Shown here in pieces: positions 1 to 14,700 of a DNA stretch of 64,000 bases (position 1 is the first letter of the stretch; each line of letters opens with the position of its first letter). The notes beneath the pieces were generated by a model. The model worked only from the letters and a program-made list of their open reading frames with translations. It did not search any database and was not told the DNA's origin. Where the stretch lies: assembly GCF_009389715.1 (NCBI RefSeq), contig NC_052399.1, forward strand, positions 30,575,146 through 30,639,145, written 5' to 3'. Source of the DNA: Phoenix dactylifera (Eukaryota > Streptophyta > Magnoliopsida > Arecales > Arecaceae). The position numbers were made by a program, and so were the translations under genes.

Positions 1-546
1 TTTTCATTTGCTCAGTGGAAGTTTGCATTTTTGTCACTGGGTCGCCCTGAATACCTTCAGGACTCAGATATTGTGTCCAGTCGTTTCCAGGTATGTATTT
101 TCTAGTATAATTAATTTTGCTTCCTTTATTCTGTTCTAAAGACGCTTTATCTTATATTCTTCTTTATCTCATGTTTATTATATAGCGAAGAGATGTCTAC
201 GGAGCTTGGGAGCAGTACCTTGGATTGGAGCACTCAGACACTGCTCCAAAAAGGGCTTACACAGCAAATCAGGTAGAATGCTTCCAGTTTATGATGTTAC
301 GTCATGATCTCGTGCTTCCTGACTAATAGAATTCACCTCTAAAAGATTGCTAAAACTTCATATTTGCCTTTCATGCTTGAAATTATTATTATCATCACTT
401 GTTTTGCAGCAAAATTTCTTCTGATTCATTTTGATCACAAATTTGGTTCTGAAAAAGCAATATAGTATGATTCTGATTTTCATGACTTTTCTTGACCTCT
501 GCAGAACCGTCACACATTTGAGAAGCCAGTGAAAATCTACAATTAG
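1..546 (+). CDS. 3' end of an unrecognised multi-exon gene
   Basis: Three coding exons are readable: 1-90, 186-272 and 505-546, the last ending in TAG. All introns are GT-AG and every junction is phase 0, so one frame runs through all three. The visible C-terminal 72 residues are hydrophilic with aromatic patches (a WKFAFLSLGRPEYL stretch, a YGAWEQYLGLEHSD stretch, and a Lys/Pro-rich tail ending KIYN). The gene starts left of the window. It is convergent with the TTC4 gene, whose stop lies 2.2 kb away. I do not recognise the family and assign no function. Confidence concerns the exon structure only. Confidence 0.6.
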
Positions 547-2783
547 GAGTCCGTCAACCCCTCCTATGGGTTATTTATCCTGAACATATGCCTTTGCGTC
601 TGCTTGTAAAAACAGGAGAGGATGAAAGGTGGATCGTTAATTACAAAGCAGCAGCTGAGAGGTGGGGTTGCAATATTCCTGGCTTATTGAATTTGTTGCT
701 GTTGTTGTTCATTCGGATTCTTGTTGATGGGGAAGTCTATTGGACTGCATGATAACGATACTGCCCATTATGGGCTGTCCTGTCTTTTTATCATGTCCCC
801 CACTAGATAGAGGTTGCCTTTATTTCCAGTGTAATTTAGTACATAAAAAAGATTTTGAATTAGGGCATGTATACAGGGTATAGTTGGTTCCGACTCTTCC
901 GATGTTTATTCTTGCATTGTTGCCATCTATCTTATTCTGTTTCTTTTAGTTAGGGGAAATGGGGATTGTATAATCTGGCGATTGGTATTTAATGGCTTCT
1001 GAGTTTATCAGTTGTGTAAAAGAAACAACTGCCCCTCTCTTCTTGAATTCAAATGTTGGCCTGTACAGGCCGTTGATCTTTAATTTAATTATTTCTTGTG
1101 CTAGATGACATTTTGCCCGTTTTCTTGGCTGTGACTTAAATTAAGCTTTTGCCTTTGACCTCACGATGCTAGATATTAATTGGGGTTTTCGAGTTCTGTC
1201 CTAAGTACCTTAAAAATTGAACTTTTTAATTGGAAACTCAAGCATCAGGACTGCTGATACTCTGATGCTTTCCATCGCGAGGTATTGTTACAGGTCTAAT
1301 TTGGGCCGGTAGAATAATATCAACATATTCATTCCGGATCCTGTCTGATCCAACTTGAAAATTCAAATTATTGTAAAAAAAATTATTTTCTTTCTTAACG
1401 TCTTTTTCGGTTCTGATTTTGGAGAAATCTTTATTTGTTCATTTCATCATCTCCGTCCCGTATTTATTTATTTAAGTATAATACTCTTGGTCAAATGATT
1501 CTGTTATTGACCCCAAAAACGGCGGCCCAAAAGTCTTTTCCAGCAGGGCATTCTGTGGGGGGCCTGCTGCTGCTTCGGCCGATCAGCAACCAATATCAAA
1601 GAATTAAAGAGGGAGAAGTCCTCTCGTTCCAGAATACTTGGTTCCAGGGATTGGCATTAGCAGGAGGTATCGAAACTGTCGGCTCGAGGGATGGGGCAAT
1701 ATACCTTCTGGTGATGGAGCTAACAATAATAGCAGGCATGCCGTACGTCTTGCCAGGCCCAAGTCTAAAAAAATTAGAGGCGGTTTCGGTGCATTATTTG
1801 CTGACATCATTGCAGTAATATGAATCATTAGAGTGGCAGGCTTACACCGGTACCTCAATCTGAAATCATAAGTAATTCCGGCTTGCTGGTTGCCGAGGAT
1901 AATACGAGAAAACGGTACAGATGTGGCAGGCTCGGCACGACGCGCAAGGGAGTAGTAGTACTGTAGTAGTTGCCCTTTCTTCCGGCTGCCGTGTTTCGGC
2001 TGGCTCCACGGCTCGGCTTCCGTGCGAATCATTCCATCATCCGTCATCAAGCCGGAGATCCGAATACTTGTGCTCGTATCTACCACTAATTCAAAGATTG
2101 ATCGATCTAACTTCTAAGTCCTTGGTGGCGTTGCCTTAATATTCCTATCTGTTTTTGTTTTATTATAATCTCAAATTTTCAGTTCAATCAGCTTCCATTG
2201 ATATGGTATGACATAAAAATCATCAATCCAATCCCTGGGACATCCAGGGGATGGAAGGGATGAAGTGACAAAAGGTCAAATTCCTGACGCAGCAAAGGTG
2301 AAAAAATCTATTCTGAGGTCATGAACTTGAATATTGCTTAAGTTGTTGCATGTACTACATTGCATTTCTGAACAATTTCTATCAAGCACCCATGAAAGGA
2401 CTAATTGAACACAAAAAAACAGCAAGCAGCATGTCTGTCGGTCAAAAGCATGTCCCCAACTTGCAGGAGGCTGAAGCATCTTTCAACATTTTTCCGTAAT
2501 GGCCTTTGATGCTGTTGAATACCATAGCCTGCATAATTTATCGAACCACCTTGTTTGGCGGCAAAATTGCAATATACTGGAATACAATTAAGGAATAGTG
2601 CGACACCAGGATGAGCAAATTATACCCATATGATCGTAATCTGAGCATCAAGTATGCTTAATGTATTATTCGGCACGACCCATTTCCACATATGCCTGTT
2701 GTGCAACTATTTATACAGATGAAACATCTAACCGGTGACTATGAGTACATGAGTATTCAACAGTTCTGTGTAGATACACCAGT
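547..2783. other. Region between two convergent genes, no supported gene
   Basis: This stretch should hold the 3' UTR of the left gene and, from the right, the 3' UTR of TTC4. It contains one overlapping pair of open frames around 1,600-2,090 (one per strand), but neither shows a recognisable domain or flanking exons. I see no repeat or RNA gene here. Confidence 0.4.
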
Positions 2784-5700
2784 TCAGGGTGCAGACCACT
2801 TCCCAGCTCTGAAATCATGATAGAAACTGGATTTCTTTGAGACAACAAAGAATACTGTGAAGGCAAAGGAAATAAAATGTCATAGGCACTTGCATTTGCA
2901 AATTAGAACTGACCTCATACATAGCTGTAACAAACATCAGCCTTGTTATAAACAGAGGAACATACCTGGGATTGCAGGGATGATGTAGTCTGGTTTCCGC
3001 AAGATGTCATGCAGTGTCTGTTTCTCATTCACCTTGACCCATTTACCAGATCTGTTACCTGGACATAACAAAAGGAAATGACATATGATCCAAGCAACAT
3101 TCTTGCAGACAAACAACAAAAGATCATCATAGCAGAAACATGCATATGGAAAGATCTTCCAAAATTCCAACCTAATCTCAATCGATGAAACAAAGAGAGA
3201 AAAACACTGTTAATTTGTTGGTTGACTCCAATTGATGTTCCCCTGCTTTGTTGGTTGACATCAGCAGCTTTCCAATTATCGTTATGAACATCTACTTAAT
3301 CTGTTGCATATAGTCTATATACAAAGCTTTGGGATAATTTTTACTTTTTCCCTCTACTTGGTTCTTTTCAATCCCTGACATCTTACTAAATTAACCTCAA
3401 ATATTTGGCAAATTACTACTATGTCTCATCTCTTTATCGTCATCATTTGATTCTGCCTCTACTTCAATGAAAGCTCCTCCTTATCCTCATAGATCGTTGT
3501 TGGTCCTTTATCATCTCTTTCTTTGGCCATTGATTATTTAGAATTGTGAGAAATGGGCATAGCACATTGCAAATATATTTACATAAATAGTCATGTCAAC
3601 ACATTTTTAACAGCTTGCAATATTTCTTCCATCTCTCTCTCTGTCTCTCTCTCTCTCTGGTCAAAGGTGCAGTACATCTGTGCAAAGTGTAATTAACAAA
3701 GGCCAACAGCGATTTAGCCTAGGTTTGCATGAAGCTACCATCTGTAGGTGTTTGAGGATAAAACTTGATCTCAAGCAATCAAAGGGAAATACTGAAGTAG
3801 GAGAAATTTGATGCATTGAATCGATGGCGCTGCCAATTAATAAAGAGAAGATAACTTCTTTAATAAGATAGTATCAATGCCTTAAAGATCCTTGAAATAG
3901 ATTCGACTTAAAGTCTGCTGGGTAGTCAGTCAAAACAAATAGTGAGTCATTTCAAAATTTACCATAACCCTTATTGATTCCTCAAAAGATTTTAGGTTTT
4001 AACAATATGACCCTAAATCCAGGCCTAGGAAGCCTAACAACAGAGATGAAGCACATGTATGCTTACAGCCAAATGGACATCAGATCAGCTATCTTACTCT
4101 TTAGGGGCTTAAGAAAGGAACAAGAGAGATCAGATATAGCACTTGCTAGGAAAGATGAAAAATACAATCAAAATAATGGTGAACAAACAGAATGAGGAAA
4201 GCGGTGGCTGAAGCCATTTATTGTACCATTACTAGGGCCTCGCAATTTACGAGCAAATAAGCACACTGCAGTTAGGCTTGCTTACAATGCTAAGCCACCA
4301 CTTACAGATTTAGAACACAATAAGGTTTGAATCGCAGTAACAAAAAGACACTCCATGACATTCCAATAGTCATGCTTTTTCGAAAGCTTACATGGGAGAG
4401 AGCATGACCAGAAAAGATTGGTTAAAGTAAATCTTGATTTTTCCAAAGTTCCCCTCTAGCGAGCCGTATTTAAAGCCATGCTTTTTGACAGCATTCTAAT
4501 AATCAAGAATTTAAATCTTGGTACGAGTCAAGATGGACGAAAACAATCAGTAGAAGCAAGAACAAAATGAAAAAGATTACAAAAATGGATCCAAGTTCAA
4601 GAGAGAACCGGTTTTCCACACTGTTCCTGTCCCATTTTCTAGTTGAAATGGTACAGTACTAAGGACGCCATCCCTTTCTGGCGGGACCTAAATCTTTGCT
4701 AATAATTGACACTTCTGCAAGAGTTTTCAGGAACATGTCAACAGTATGATATTTTAATTTCATCAGTTTTTATTACTTATCTATTCCCGACCTTCTCTCA
4801 AATGAAAAGGCAATTCATATTGATGTGCTTGCTTCATTTATTTAGATGTAAAATAACTAAAGAACAGCAAGGGGCATACAGTTGATATAGATCGACAAGT
4901 AGTTTTAAGGCGACAGAAGTTGAGAAAGTGAAATTCGAGAAGGACTCAGATGCATTTTAAGAACGAATGGCAAGTTATTTGGGCATTTCAAGCTATAACG
5001 TACCTAAACACATGTAGAAACCACCTAGAATATATCGACTCTTTGGAATAATATGATCCAAACACATATTATAATCATTCAATATTTGAACAAAAACATA
5101 GCTTGATCAGGCTTTTCAAATTATTTTTTGTTGTACAAGGATCAAAAAAGTGCAAAAACTTATTGAAAGATCGCTGAATGATGAAAAAATTTGAAACAGC
5201 AGCAAAAACTGGGATGGAAGCAGGAAGTCAGAGAAAAAAATTGTAGAAATTATTGTGAAGTGGAAGCTTTCTGGACAGAAGTAGCCTAACATGTTACTGC
5301 TACTGTTCCTGTTACAAATTCTAAGAGCAGCGACCTCACTGTAAGCATGCAGACATTCACATGAATATTCCTAAGTTGATCCAACAAAAATACAGAGCAT
5401 AATCCAAATCTTATCATGTACCATCTGCTTTATGCAAGATCACTACCACCGAGAATTATAAACTCTTTTAAATGTTCTTACTTTTCAACAAGAGAATTTT
5501 ACTTTTATAATGATAGACAAAAGATATTTGAAATAATAATACTAAGCGCCAAAGCCATTTTTTCCCCTTTGTATTTAAATCAAATGAGATACTCACAGCG
5601 AGAGAGCAAGTTTAACAAGAGAAATATCTATGGAATCCACAATTTCAAAAGAAACCCAGTTGTGAATAAACAGAAAAAAAGTTTGAATCAGGAAACTACA

Positions 5701-8700
5701 TAAGAAGGCCTGATATATTCAACGCTTGTGTACTAAGTTTCAATGAAACATTTGTTATAAACAGTGTGCCAACGATGTAAACCATGTGGCCATGAAAAAC
5801 AGCCAATGAAAAATGAAAACAAGACATATTTAAAAGAAAATGCTACTTGTATCTGAATTTTATCTAGACTACACTTCAACATATTTAAAAGAAAATGCTA
5901 GTTGTATCTGAATTTTATCTAGAGTACACTCAGTTTGTGGAATGCAAGAACAATACACAGAGCACTACTGCCAAACAACTAGACATGCTTGTTAGTAAAG
6001 AAACAAGTGAAATTTGTCATGTTTTATTCAACTTCCTTTTTTGAGAGTAACAGCTATCTGAAATGCATTTAGACTCCACACAGCTGATAGAATAAAAGAG
6101 AAGAACACCTTGGTCAATTTTATCTTCCGTTTTTCAAGTTGGAAGAACACTGATGCGTTTTGCACTGACGAGAAACCAAAAAAAAGGAGGGGAAATCTTG
6201 GTTGTGATGTGCAAACAAAATAAGCCTCTAAATTATGAAGGAAAAATTTCCCGAGTTGTCCGATAAAATCGAACGCCAGGCATGAAAAATCAGTTTTAAT
6301 TTTTTTTATTTTATTTATAACAATTATAAATATTAAATTTAACTTTTGTGTAAAATTACCTCAAGGCCGTAGCGGAAGTTGGTCGAGGTAATTTGAATAT
6401 GGATCTGGATCTAGATCCCTGAAGGTAGCTCTGCGAGGCCTGGATCTACAAGCCCTCTACTTCGCACGCACGTCAAACTTCGCAAGAAGGTTGGATGATG
6501 TTTTTACTCGTGCAAAACAATCTTTTGCAAAAGGACCCTTGGAAGAAAAGAAATCCAGAAAAAGGACGTTCCCTTTTCTCTTTCTTTCTTTCTTCTCTTT
6601 CTTTCTTTCTTCAGTTTCTTTTCTCCCGTTTCTTCACAGCACGCACAAGCCACAGATGCCCGTCTCTTGATCCCGATCACAGAGGGAATGGAAGGGAGGA
6701 GAGGACACCGGATCTGGGCCGAACTCCAAACCACCAGGAAAGGAAAGGACTCCTTCCTTTCTCTTCTTCTTCTTCTCCACAGAATCAAATCTCCTTCTCT
6801 GTCTGACGTTTTCTTCCCAAGAAAATTTTTTTCTCTCTCTCTCTCCATTCGAGAGGAAACGGTGGCCTACAAATAGGCCAACGCTGAGAGGAGTTAAGAG
6901 GCGTAATGGTCCAGCGTTATTGAATTCATTCATTATCAAATATGAATGAATTTGATAACGGTTGTTTCAAAAACAACCATGGAATAAACCAGCGATTAAT
7001 GCCTATTATTGCCGGATTTCAAAAATCAAACTGGACTGGAATGTTGGCGGTTCAAAACCGCACATTCCGGTCCAGTCGGTCGTCTGGCCGGAGGCCGGTT
7101 GGCCGCGCACTCGCCGGTCGGAAAGCTTGCGGACGCGTGAAACAGAGAAGCTCTGTTTCATGCGTCCCAGGTGAGTCGCGGCTCACAAAACAAATGCTAA
7201 GGGTCCATGTGAAGGGAGTGGTCCACGGGTCCATGGCATTTATTCACGGTCAGCAACCACACAAAATGGGAAAAGTCAACTTGATACAAATGGGTTAGCC
7301 CATTTGATCATAAGTTAGTCTATTTGGTTCTAAACCAAATTTGCAGCCCATTTGAATGAATTTTTGACCCGAAAAAATTCCACATGAGTCTGACTCATAG
7401 GAGATTCAATTGGGTCTAGTTTCGGCTCGATCCAAGTCCGACTTAGATCAGAACAAATACGAAATTAAATCCCAATTAAATCATGATCGAGCCCAATTAC
7501 ACTAATTTAGACCCAATCAAATCCAATCTCAACAATTGAGTCCTGATCAAGTTCAATTATATTAATTAAAACTTGATTGACCCGAAATACAGACTTAATT
7601 AGTTGTTCATCCATGAAATTTAGCATGTACCTCATGTTCAGTGCTAGCTGAACATAGACAGAGCCAAATTCCAAATGACCCATAATTTAATTCTTAATTA
7701 AATTGGGTCAAGACCTTCCTACTCAGCTTGACTAATGTGCGTGACTCCGATAGGTTCGAACACTAAGCCGGTAGTACATGGACTACTCCATGCACTAATC
7801 GAGGTGACCATCTATCAATGATACCCGACGTCCGGATAGGTCAAATATGCAAAGCAACATTCAAGAACCTAGACGTATGGTTGTTGCATAATTCATCCCT
7901 ATGACCTTCGATGCTCAAGATGGCCTCAGAGTGGACTGTCGAACTCTGGATCCGGTCATCCATAGTATATTTCAATTAAATCAAGTGACCATCACTTGGT
8001 TTACCCTGGCCAAGGTTTTACTGAATTGAAATACAGCAAGACATCAACTCCTCTAATCTGGAGCGGTCAATCCCATCTTGACTCGTACACAGACTTCGCG
8101 AGTACTTGACTGCACCCAGCATCCTTCCGATCCCTGAATTAGAAATTCAGGTCATCCAGTGCCTAAGTACAGTGAGTTGCTTGCAAGTCACCGTGACAGT
8201 CTCAGGTCTAAGGGGTACTTATGCCCATACGTTTTACGAGCTAACTCCCGACAGTGGAGTGCTACGCAGGTGAGTCACTATTCAGTGACGATGTACTCCT
8301 ACATCTCACCTGTATGCCATACAGTGTCTCCACACTCCTTGGTTTAAGAGGACAACCAACTAAATGGCACACAACGACCTATACTTGACATAGTTATCGT
8401 CCAATTGACAGCTTGTCATTTGGTCGCGAACTGGTTTAAGGACTAAATGATAAAACCTCTTTTATCCACTAAATTAGTCCTAAGGACTTCATCACAATAC
8501 ACAGGAGTTCAATTTGAAGATGCAACACTTGTGATGAATAGAAAATTACCAGAATAAATTTTTATTCATTTTAATAAAATATATATACATAATCCAATTT
8601 CTTACAATTAAAAATTGGCTTTGGGACACAATTCCCAACAATTCCCACTTGGACTAAAGCCAATTTGTACAGTATCTTATACCCATCTTCGATTTGTGAT

Positions 8701-11700
8701 AATCGAACTCCTTTACAGAAAGGGCTTTAGTAAATGGGTCAGCTAGGTTCTCCTTTCCATCGATCTTCTGAAGATTGACGTCACCTCGTTCCACGATCTC
8801 TCGTACAAGGTGGTAACGACGCAGAATGTGCTTGGTCCTGTGGTGAGACTTTGGCTCCTTTGCTTGTGCAATGGCTCCAGTATTGTCACAATACAAAAGA
8901 ACTGGACCGTTGATTGAGGGAGCAACACCAAGTTGATTTACAAATTTCTTGATCCAAACAGCTTCCTTTGCCGCATCTGATGCAGCAACATACTCTGCTT
9001 CGCATACGGAATCGGCTACTGAATGCTGCTTGGAACTTTTCCAGCAGACTGCTCCTCCATTCAGGGTAAACACAAATCCTGACATACTCTTACTGTCATC
9101 ATGGTCTGACTGAAAACTAGAGTCTGTAAACCCCACAAGTTTTAAGTCAGATTCTCCATAGATTAACCATTGGTCCTTAGTATTTCTTAAATACTTAAGG
9201 ATGGTTTTCACCACCTTCCAATGGTTCTCACCCGGATCAGACTGATACCTACTCGCTACTGCTAGTGAGTAAGCAACATCCGGTCTTGTACATGTCATGG
9301 CGTACATGATAGAACCTATTGCAGAAGCATATGGGATTCTACTCATACGCTCTCTCTCTTCGGAAGTTGTCGGACAATCTTTCTTAGAGAGAGAAATTCC
9401 TTGGCCTATCGGAAGATAGCCCTTTTTGGAATTCTCCATGTTGAACCGCTTCAACATAGTGTCGATGTACGTGGATTGGGACAATCCAAGCAACTTCTTA
9501 GATCTATCTCTATAGATCTTCATCCCTAAGATGTAGGATGCTTCTCCCAAATCCTTCATGGAGAATTGTGATGACAGCCAAAGTTTCACATTTTGTAATG
9601 CAGGAATGTCATTCCCAATTAAGAGAATGTCATCCACATACAACACAAGAAATGTGATCACTGAACCGTTAACCCACTTGTAGACACAAGGTTCTTCTTC
9701 GTTCTTAACGAAGCCATATGTTTTGATAGTTTTATCGAAACGTATGTTCCAACTTCGAGAAGCTTGCTTAAGTCCATAAATGGACTTTTGTAGCTTGCAT
9801 ACTTTGGACTCGTCTATGGATGTGAAACCCTCAGGTTGTATCATATACACCTCTTCTTCCAGCTCTCCATTTAGAAAAGCTGTTTTCACATCCATTTGCC
9901 AGATTTCATAATCCATATATGCTGCTATAGCTAGCATGATCCGAATAGATTTTAGCATTGCCACAGGAAAAAAAGTCTCGTCATAGTCGATACCATAACG
10001 TTGACGATACCCCTTGGCAACCAGACGGGCTTTATAGGTTTCCACCTTTCCGTCTGCGCCTCTCTTTCTTTTGAAGATCCATTTGCACCCTATGGGTTTT
10101 ATCCCTTCGGGTGGATCAACTAGTGTCCATACACTATTGATTTCCATGGATTCCATTTCGGATCTCATGGCGTTAAGCCATAACTCAGAGTCGGACCTTT
10201 GCATAGCATCCATATAGGTAATCGGATCCTCATTGTTCTCATCAAGCTCAATAGGATCTGCATCTTGGACCAAGAAACCGTAGTATCTGTCCACTTGACG
10301 CGGTACTCTACCTGATCGCCTTAATGGTGCTTCTACATTGGGCTCCGGGTTTGATCTAATCGAATCCGGTTCTGTGGGTTCAGTAGTTTGTGTTAAATCT
10401 TCCATCTGCTGAGCTTCATTAAGTTCAACCTTAGAGGCAACAATTCCTTCACTAAGGAATTCCCTTTCCAAAAAGGTTGCCTTAAGTCCTACGAACACCT
10501 TTTGTTCATTAGGAAGGTAGAAGTAATAACCCCTAGTTTCCTTGGGGTACCCTACAAAATAACACTTATCGGACCTAGGACCAAGTTTGTCAGTTTGAGA
10601 ACGTTTAACATAAGCCGGACATCCCCAAACCCTAAGGTATGAAAGTGTCGGCTTACGCCCAGTCCATATCTCATATGGAGTCTTCTCAACAGACTTACTT
10701 GGAACCTTATTTAGTATTATACACGCAGACTCTAAAGCATAACCCCAAAAAGATACAGGCAGACTAGTAAACCCCATCATGGATCGAACCATGTCTAACA
10801 GAGTTCGATTCCTCCTTTCGGATACACCATTGTGCTGAGGTGTTCCTGGAGGGGTCCATTGTGAGAGAATCCCATTCTCCTCTAGATAAGTCAAGAAATC
10901 ACCGGAAAGGTATTCTCCTCCTCGGTCTGACCGAAGGATCTTAATACTCTTTTCAGTCTACTTCATTACGAAATCGTTTGAACATTTCAAATGATTCCGA
11001 CTTATGCTTCATCAGATAGACATACCCATACCTGGATAGGTCATCTGTGAAGGTTATGAAGTAGGCATAACCACCTTTGGCACTTACGTTCATAGGTCCA
11101 CATACATCAGTATGTATGAGGCCAAGAACATCGCTAGCTCGTTCACCCTTTCCAGAAAAAGGTGACTTGGTCATCTTACCCAGAAGACAGGATTCACAAG
11201 TTGGCAATGATTCACAATCATTGATTTCTAAAATGCCCTGTTGGGCTAACCTGTTTATCCTGTTTTTATTTATGTGACCTAACCGGCAATGCCACAAATA
11301 GGCTTCATTGACATTATCTAACTTAGGGCGTTTATTAGAGGTGTACATTACATTCACAGGCAGTGATAGAGTATAAATGCCATATTTCAATTGTCCACGA
11401 AAAATTTTAATACCATTCAAAATGATATCACAAAAATTTTCTTTTATTGATAAACAATAACCATTTTTGGCCAAAAGGCCTACAGAGATGACATTCATTA
11501 AAAATGTTGGACAATAATGACAATCATCTAATATGACTACTCTAGATTCAAAAACAAGCTCAATGACTCCTAAAGCTAGGACTGGAACTGATCTTCCATC
11601 TCCAACGTTCAGGAATCTCTCGTCACTCTTGAATCTTCTACTAACTTGAAGTCCCTGCAATGAATTGCAAATATTAATTGGACTTCCGGTATCCAATACC

Positions 11701-14700
11701 CAAGTGGTAGAATCATAAATTGAAAAATTACAAGGTGTTATCATATAATTACCTTGTGCAGCAACTGTTTGCTGCTTTTTCTTCTTAGGCCTGTTTGGAT
11801 CAAGGGACGCTATGTAAGCCGGACAGTTCCGCTTCCAATGACCCATCTTCTTACAGAAGAAGCACTCTGCCTTGCTCTTATCGGCTTTACGCTTCTTAGT
11901 CTGGCTGGGCTTAGAGACCCCAGCACGAGCTTTTTGCACCTTCTTCTTCTTTCCTTTCTTAAAGGAAGAAAGTCCTGCAGAAGTCCCACCTACTACATTC
12001 ACCGTTTCCTTTTTGAGTTGGTGATCCTTCTCATAGGTCTGCAGTAAACCTAGCAAACCATGATAGGATACTTCAGGTTTAGTCATTCTATGATGACTAA
12101 GGAAGGTCAGATAGGACTTGGGAAGTGAGTTCAAAATGGCGTCCTTGCCCAATTGCTCGTGCAAAGGAAAGCCAAGTTTACTTAGGCGATCGATTTGTTC
12201 GACCATATACAATACATGATCGGTGACCGATGCCCCTTCCCTCATGCGGGCATTGAATATAGCGCAGGAGGTCTTATGTCGTTCAACATCATCAGGTGTG
12301 CCGAAAGACTCCTTCAACATTTGAAGGATTTCCACTGGCTGCGCTTCCTCGAATTTACGACTAAACTCATCATTCATCGAGGCCCTCATGATGCAACGCA
12401 CTGTAGTGCGATCGTTGAGCCACTTCTGATAAGCGTCTCTGATTGCACGTGGTGCATTGGCTGCAGGTTCCTCAGGTGCAGGATCCGATATCACATACAG
12501 GATCCGCTCATGCTCTAATACTATTTTCATCTTTCGATACCAGCTATCGAAGTTAGGTCCATTAAGCTTATCATTGTCTAATAGTGTTCGGAGGGACAAT
12601 GAGTTAGCCATATCTGAAAAATAAAGGAAAAATCCAACTAATCAGTATATGATTTATTTAATCCTAAAGACTTGGACTTTAGTCTAAAGTTTTCTCCCAC
12701 TATTTTAATCGAATTAATAGCCTCTACCTTTAATTCGAGGAATTACTTTAATTCCCTAGTGGGTACTAGAATCCGCATAGACTGCATACGGGCCCGAGGA
12801 AGGCTCGGCCAACCCATGTGCATCTAAGGGTAGGTACATTACCAATTATTTCTCTAAACAATTTCTAGCAATCAATTTTGCCCCAAGTGGTAATCAGTAG
12901 GCGGAGGCCTCCACTGAAAATCCTGGTTAGGTCCAACCATTAATGAACTAACTCGATGATACTACCTAATGTATGATCAGGCCCGAGGAAGGCTCGGCCA
13001 ACCTAATCACAATTAGATAGCTCAAAAAGCTATCATATAATGAAGGATAATTCCAGTATTTAGAGGAACACCAGACGGAAGCGTCCTGCATGTTCAACTG
13101 TAATATTGGACCTATTATCATTCACCTTAATGGGAGGCTATGATCTAGTTATCTATATAACTTTATCATTTTAAGGACCTAATAATTTAGAGGATTTTAA
13201 ATGATATGTAACACTGACCGATAATTCTAAATCCTCCCACTGACTTCACCAAATCATATAGAGGACTAGCTCTTATTGGTCTATTAGACACCTAAATCAG
13301 TCACACTGATTTTTCTTAATGGCATGGGTGAGTGCCTAGTATCAAGGTACCTTAATCAAAACTTGATCGACCAAATTGGCCAGGTAAGAGAGATCATGGG
13401 AGGGTTACGCCATTAACCTCTTTCCTAGACACCAACTATGTTGGCCAGGTAAGAGGTAGCCTCAATTAAAAACCATGATCAAATGCCGACTTACCTTAGA
13501 CACCAATTGGTTTATCAAGTTGATTTAGGTTATCCTTGGAAACTCGGGCTCGACCACTAAGCCACAATCAGATCCAATTGAAATGTTTGGATATGATAAA
13601 CTACAACTATTGAGTTTGATCATTTTATAAACCTTGATTTAGTCTAGTTCAACTATTGATTAGATTAAATGATGTTTCTTAAGTTAGTCCATTTCAATTT
13701 GATTTCATGATTAGGTCTAACCTAGTCAACTAATCTGATTGTGCTAACCCATCCCCAAATCCCATGTTCAAATTTAAATTTTAATTCGAATTTCAAATTT
13801 TGAATTTTAAATCTTTATTTGAAATTCAAATTTTAAATTTTAAATTCAACATTTAATTCTTTATTAAATGCATTATGATCATGGATTCAAGGTGTCAATT
13901 TATTCCAAATATAAACAATTTATATTTAAATTTTGTGGTCATAATAAATTTAAAACTGAAATTTCATAAACATCAATTATGCATAATTTCACAAAAATAA
14001 ACTATTTATTTTATGATACAAAATTAATCTCAATTTTGTGCTAGGACAACCTTTTCACTATAAGGGGTTAACCTTATAGCAGGACAACCTTATAATTCAG
14101 CACAAGATTGATATTTTATCAATAAATCTAGATCTAATCTAAATTTAAAAATTAAATCATGCATAATTCTAGATATTATAGGCCAATTCCATCGGCCAAC
14201 CTGGCTCTGATACCAGTTGAAGGAAAAATTTCCCGAGTTGTCCGATAAAATCGAACGCCAGGCATGAAAAATCAGTTTTAATTTTTTTTATTTTATTTAT
14301 AACAATTATAAATATTAAATTTAATTTTTGTGTAAAATTACCTCAAGGCCGTAGCGGAAGTTGGTCGAGGTAATTTGAATCTGGATCTGGATCTAGATCC
14401 CTGAAGGTAGCTCTGCGAGGCCTGGATCTACAAGCCCTCTACTTCGCACGCACGTCAAACTTCGCAAGAAGGTTGGATGATGTTTTTACTCGTGCAAAAC
14501 AATCTTTTGCAAAAGGACCCTTGGAAGAAAAGAAATCCAGAAAAAGGACGTTCCCTTTTCTCTTTCTTTCTTTCTTCTCTTTCTTTCTTTCTTCAGTTTC
14601 TTTTCTCCCGTTTCTTCACAGCACGCACAAGCCACAGATGCCCGTCTCTTGATCCCGATCACAGAGGGAATGGAAGGGAGGAGAGGACACCGGATCTGGG

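Noticed and set aside
1604..2086. 160-codon minus-strand frame
   Set aside because: No domain, no neighbouring exons and a conflicting frame on the other strand; most likely chance.
6942..7298. 118-codon frame in the Copia LTR, repeated at 14922-15278
   Set aside because: It exists in both LTRs because they are duplicates, and its openness follows from the hairpin repeats. No recognisable product.
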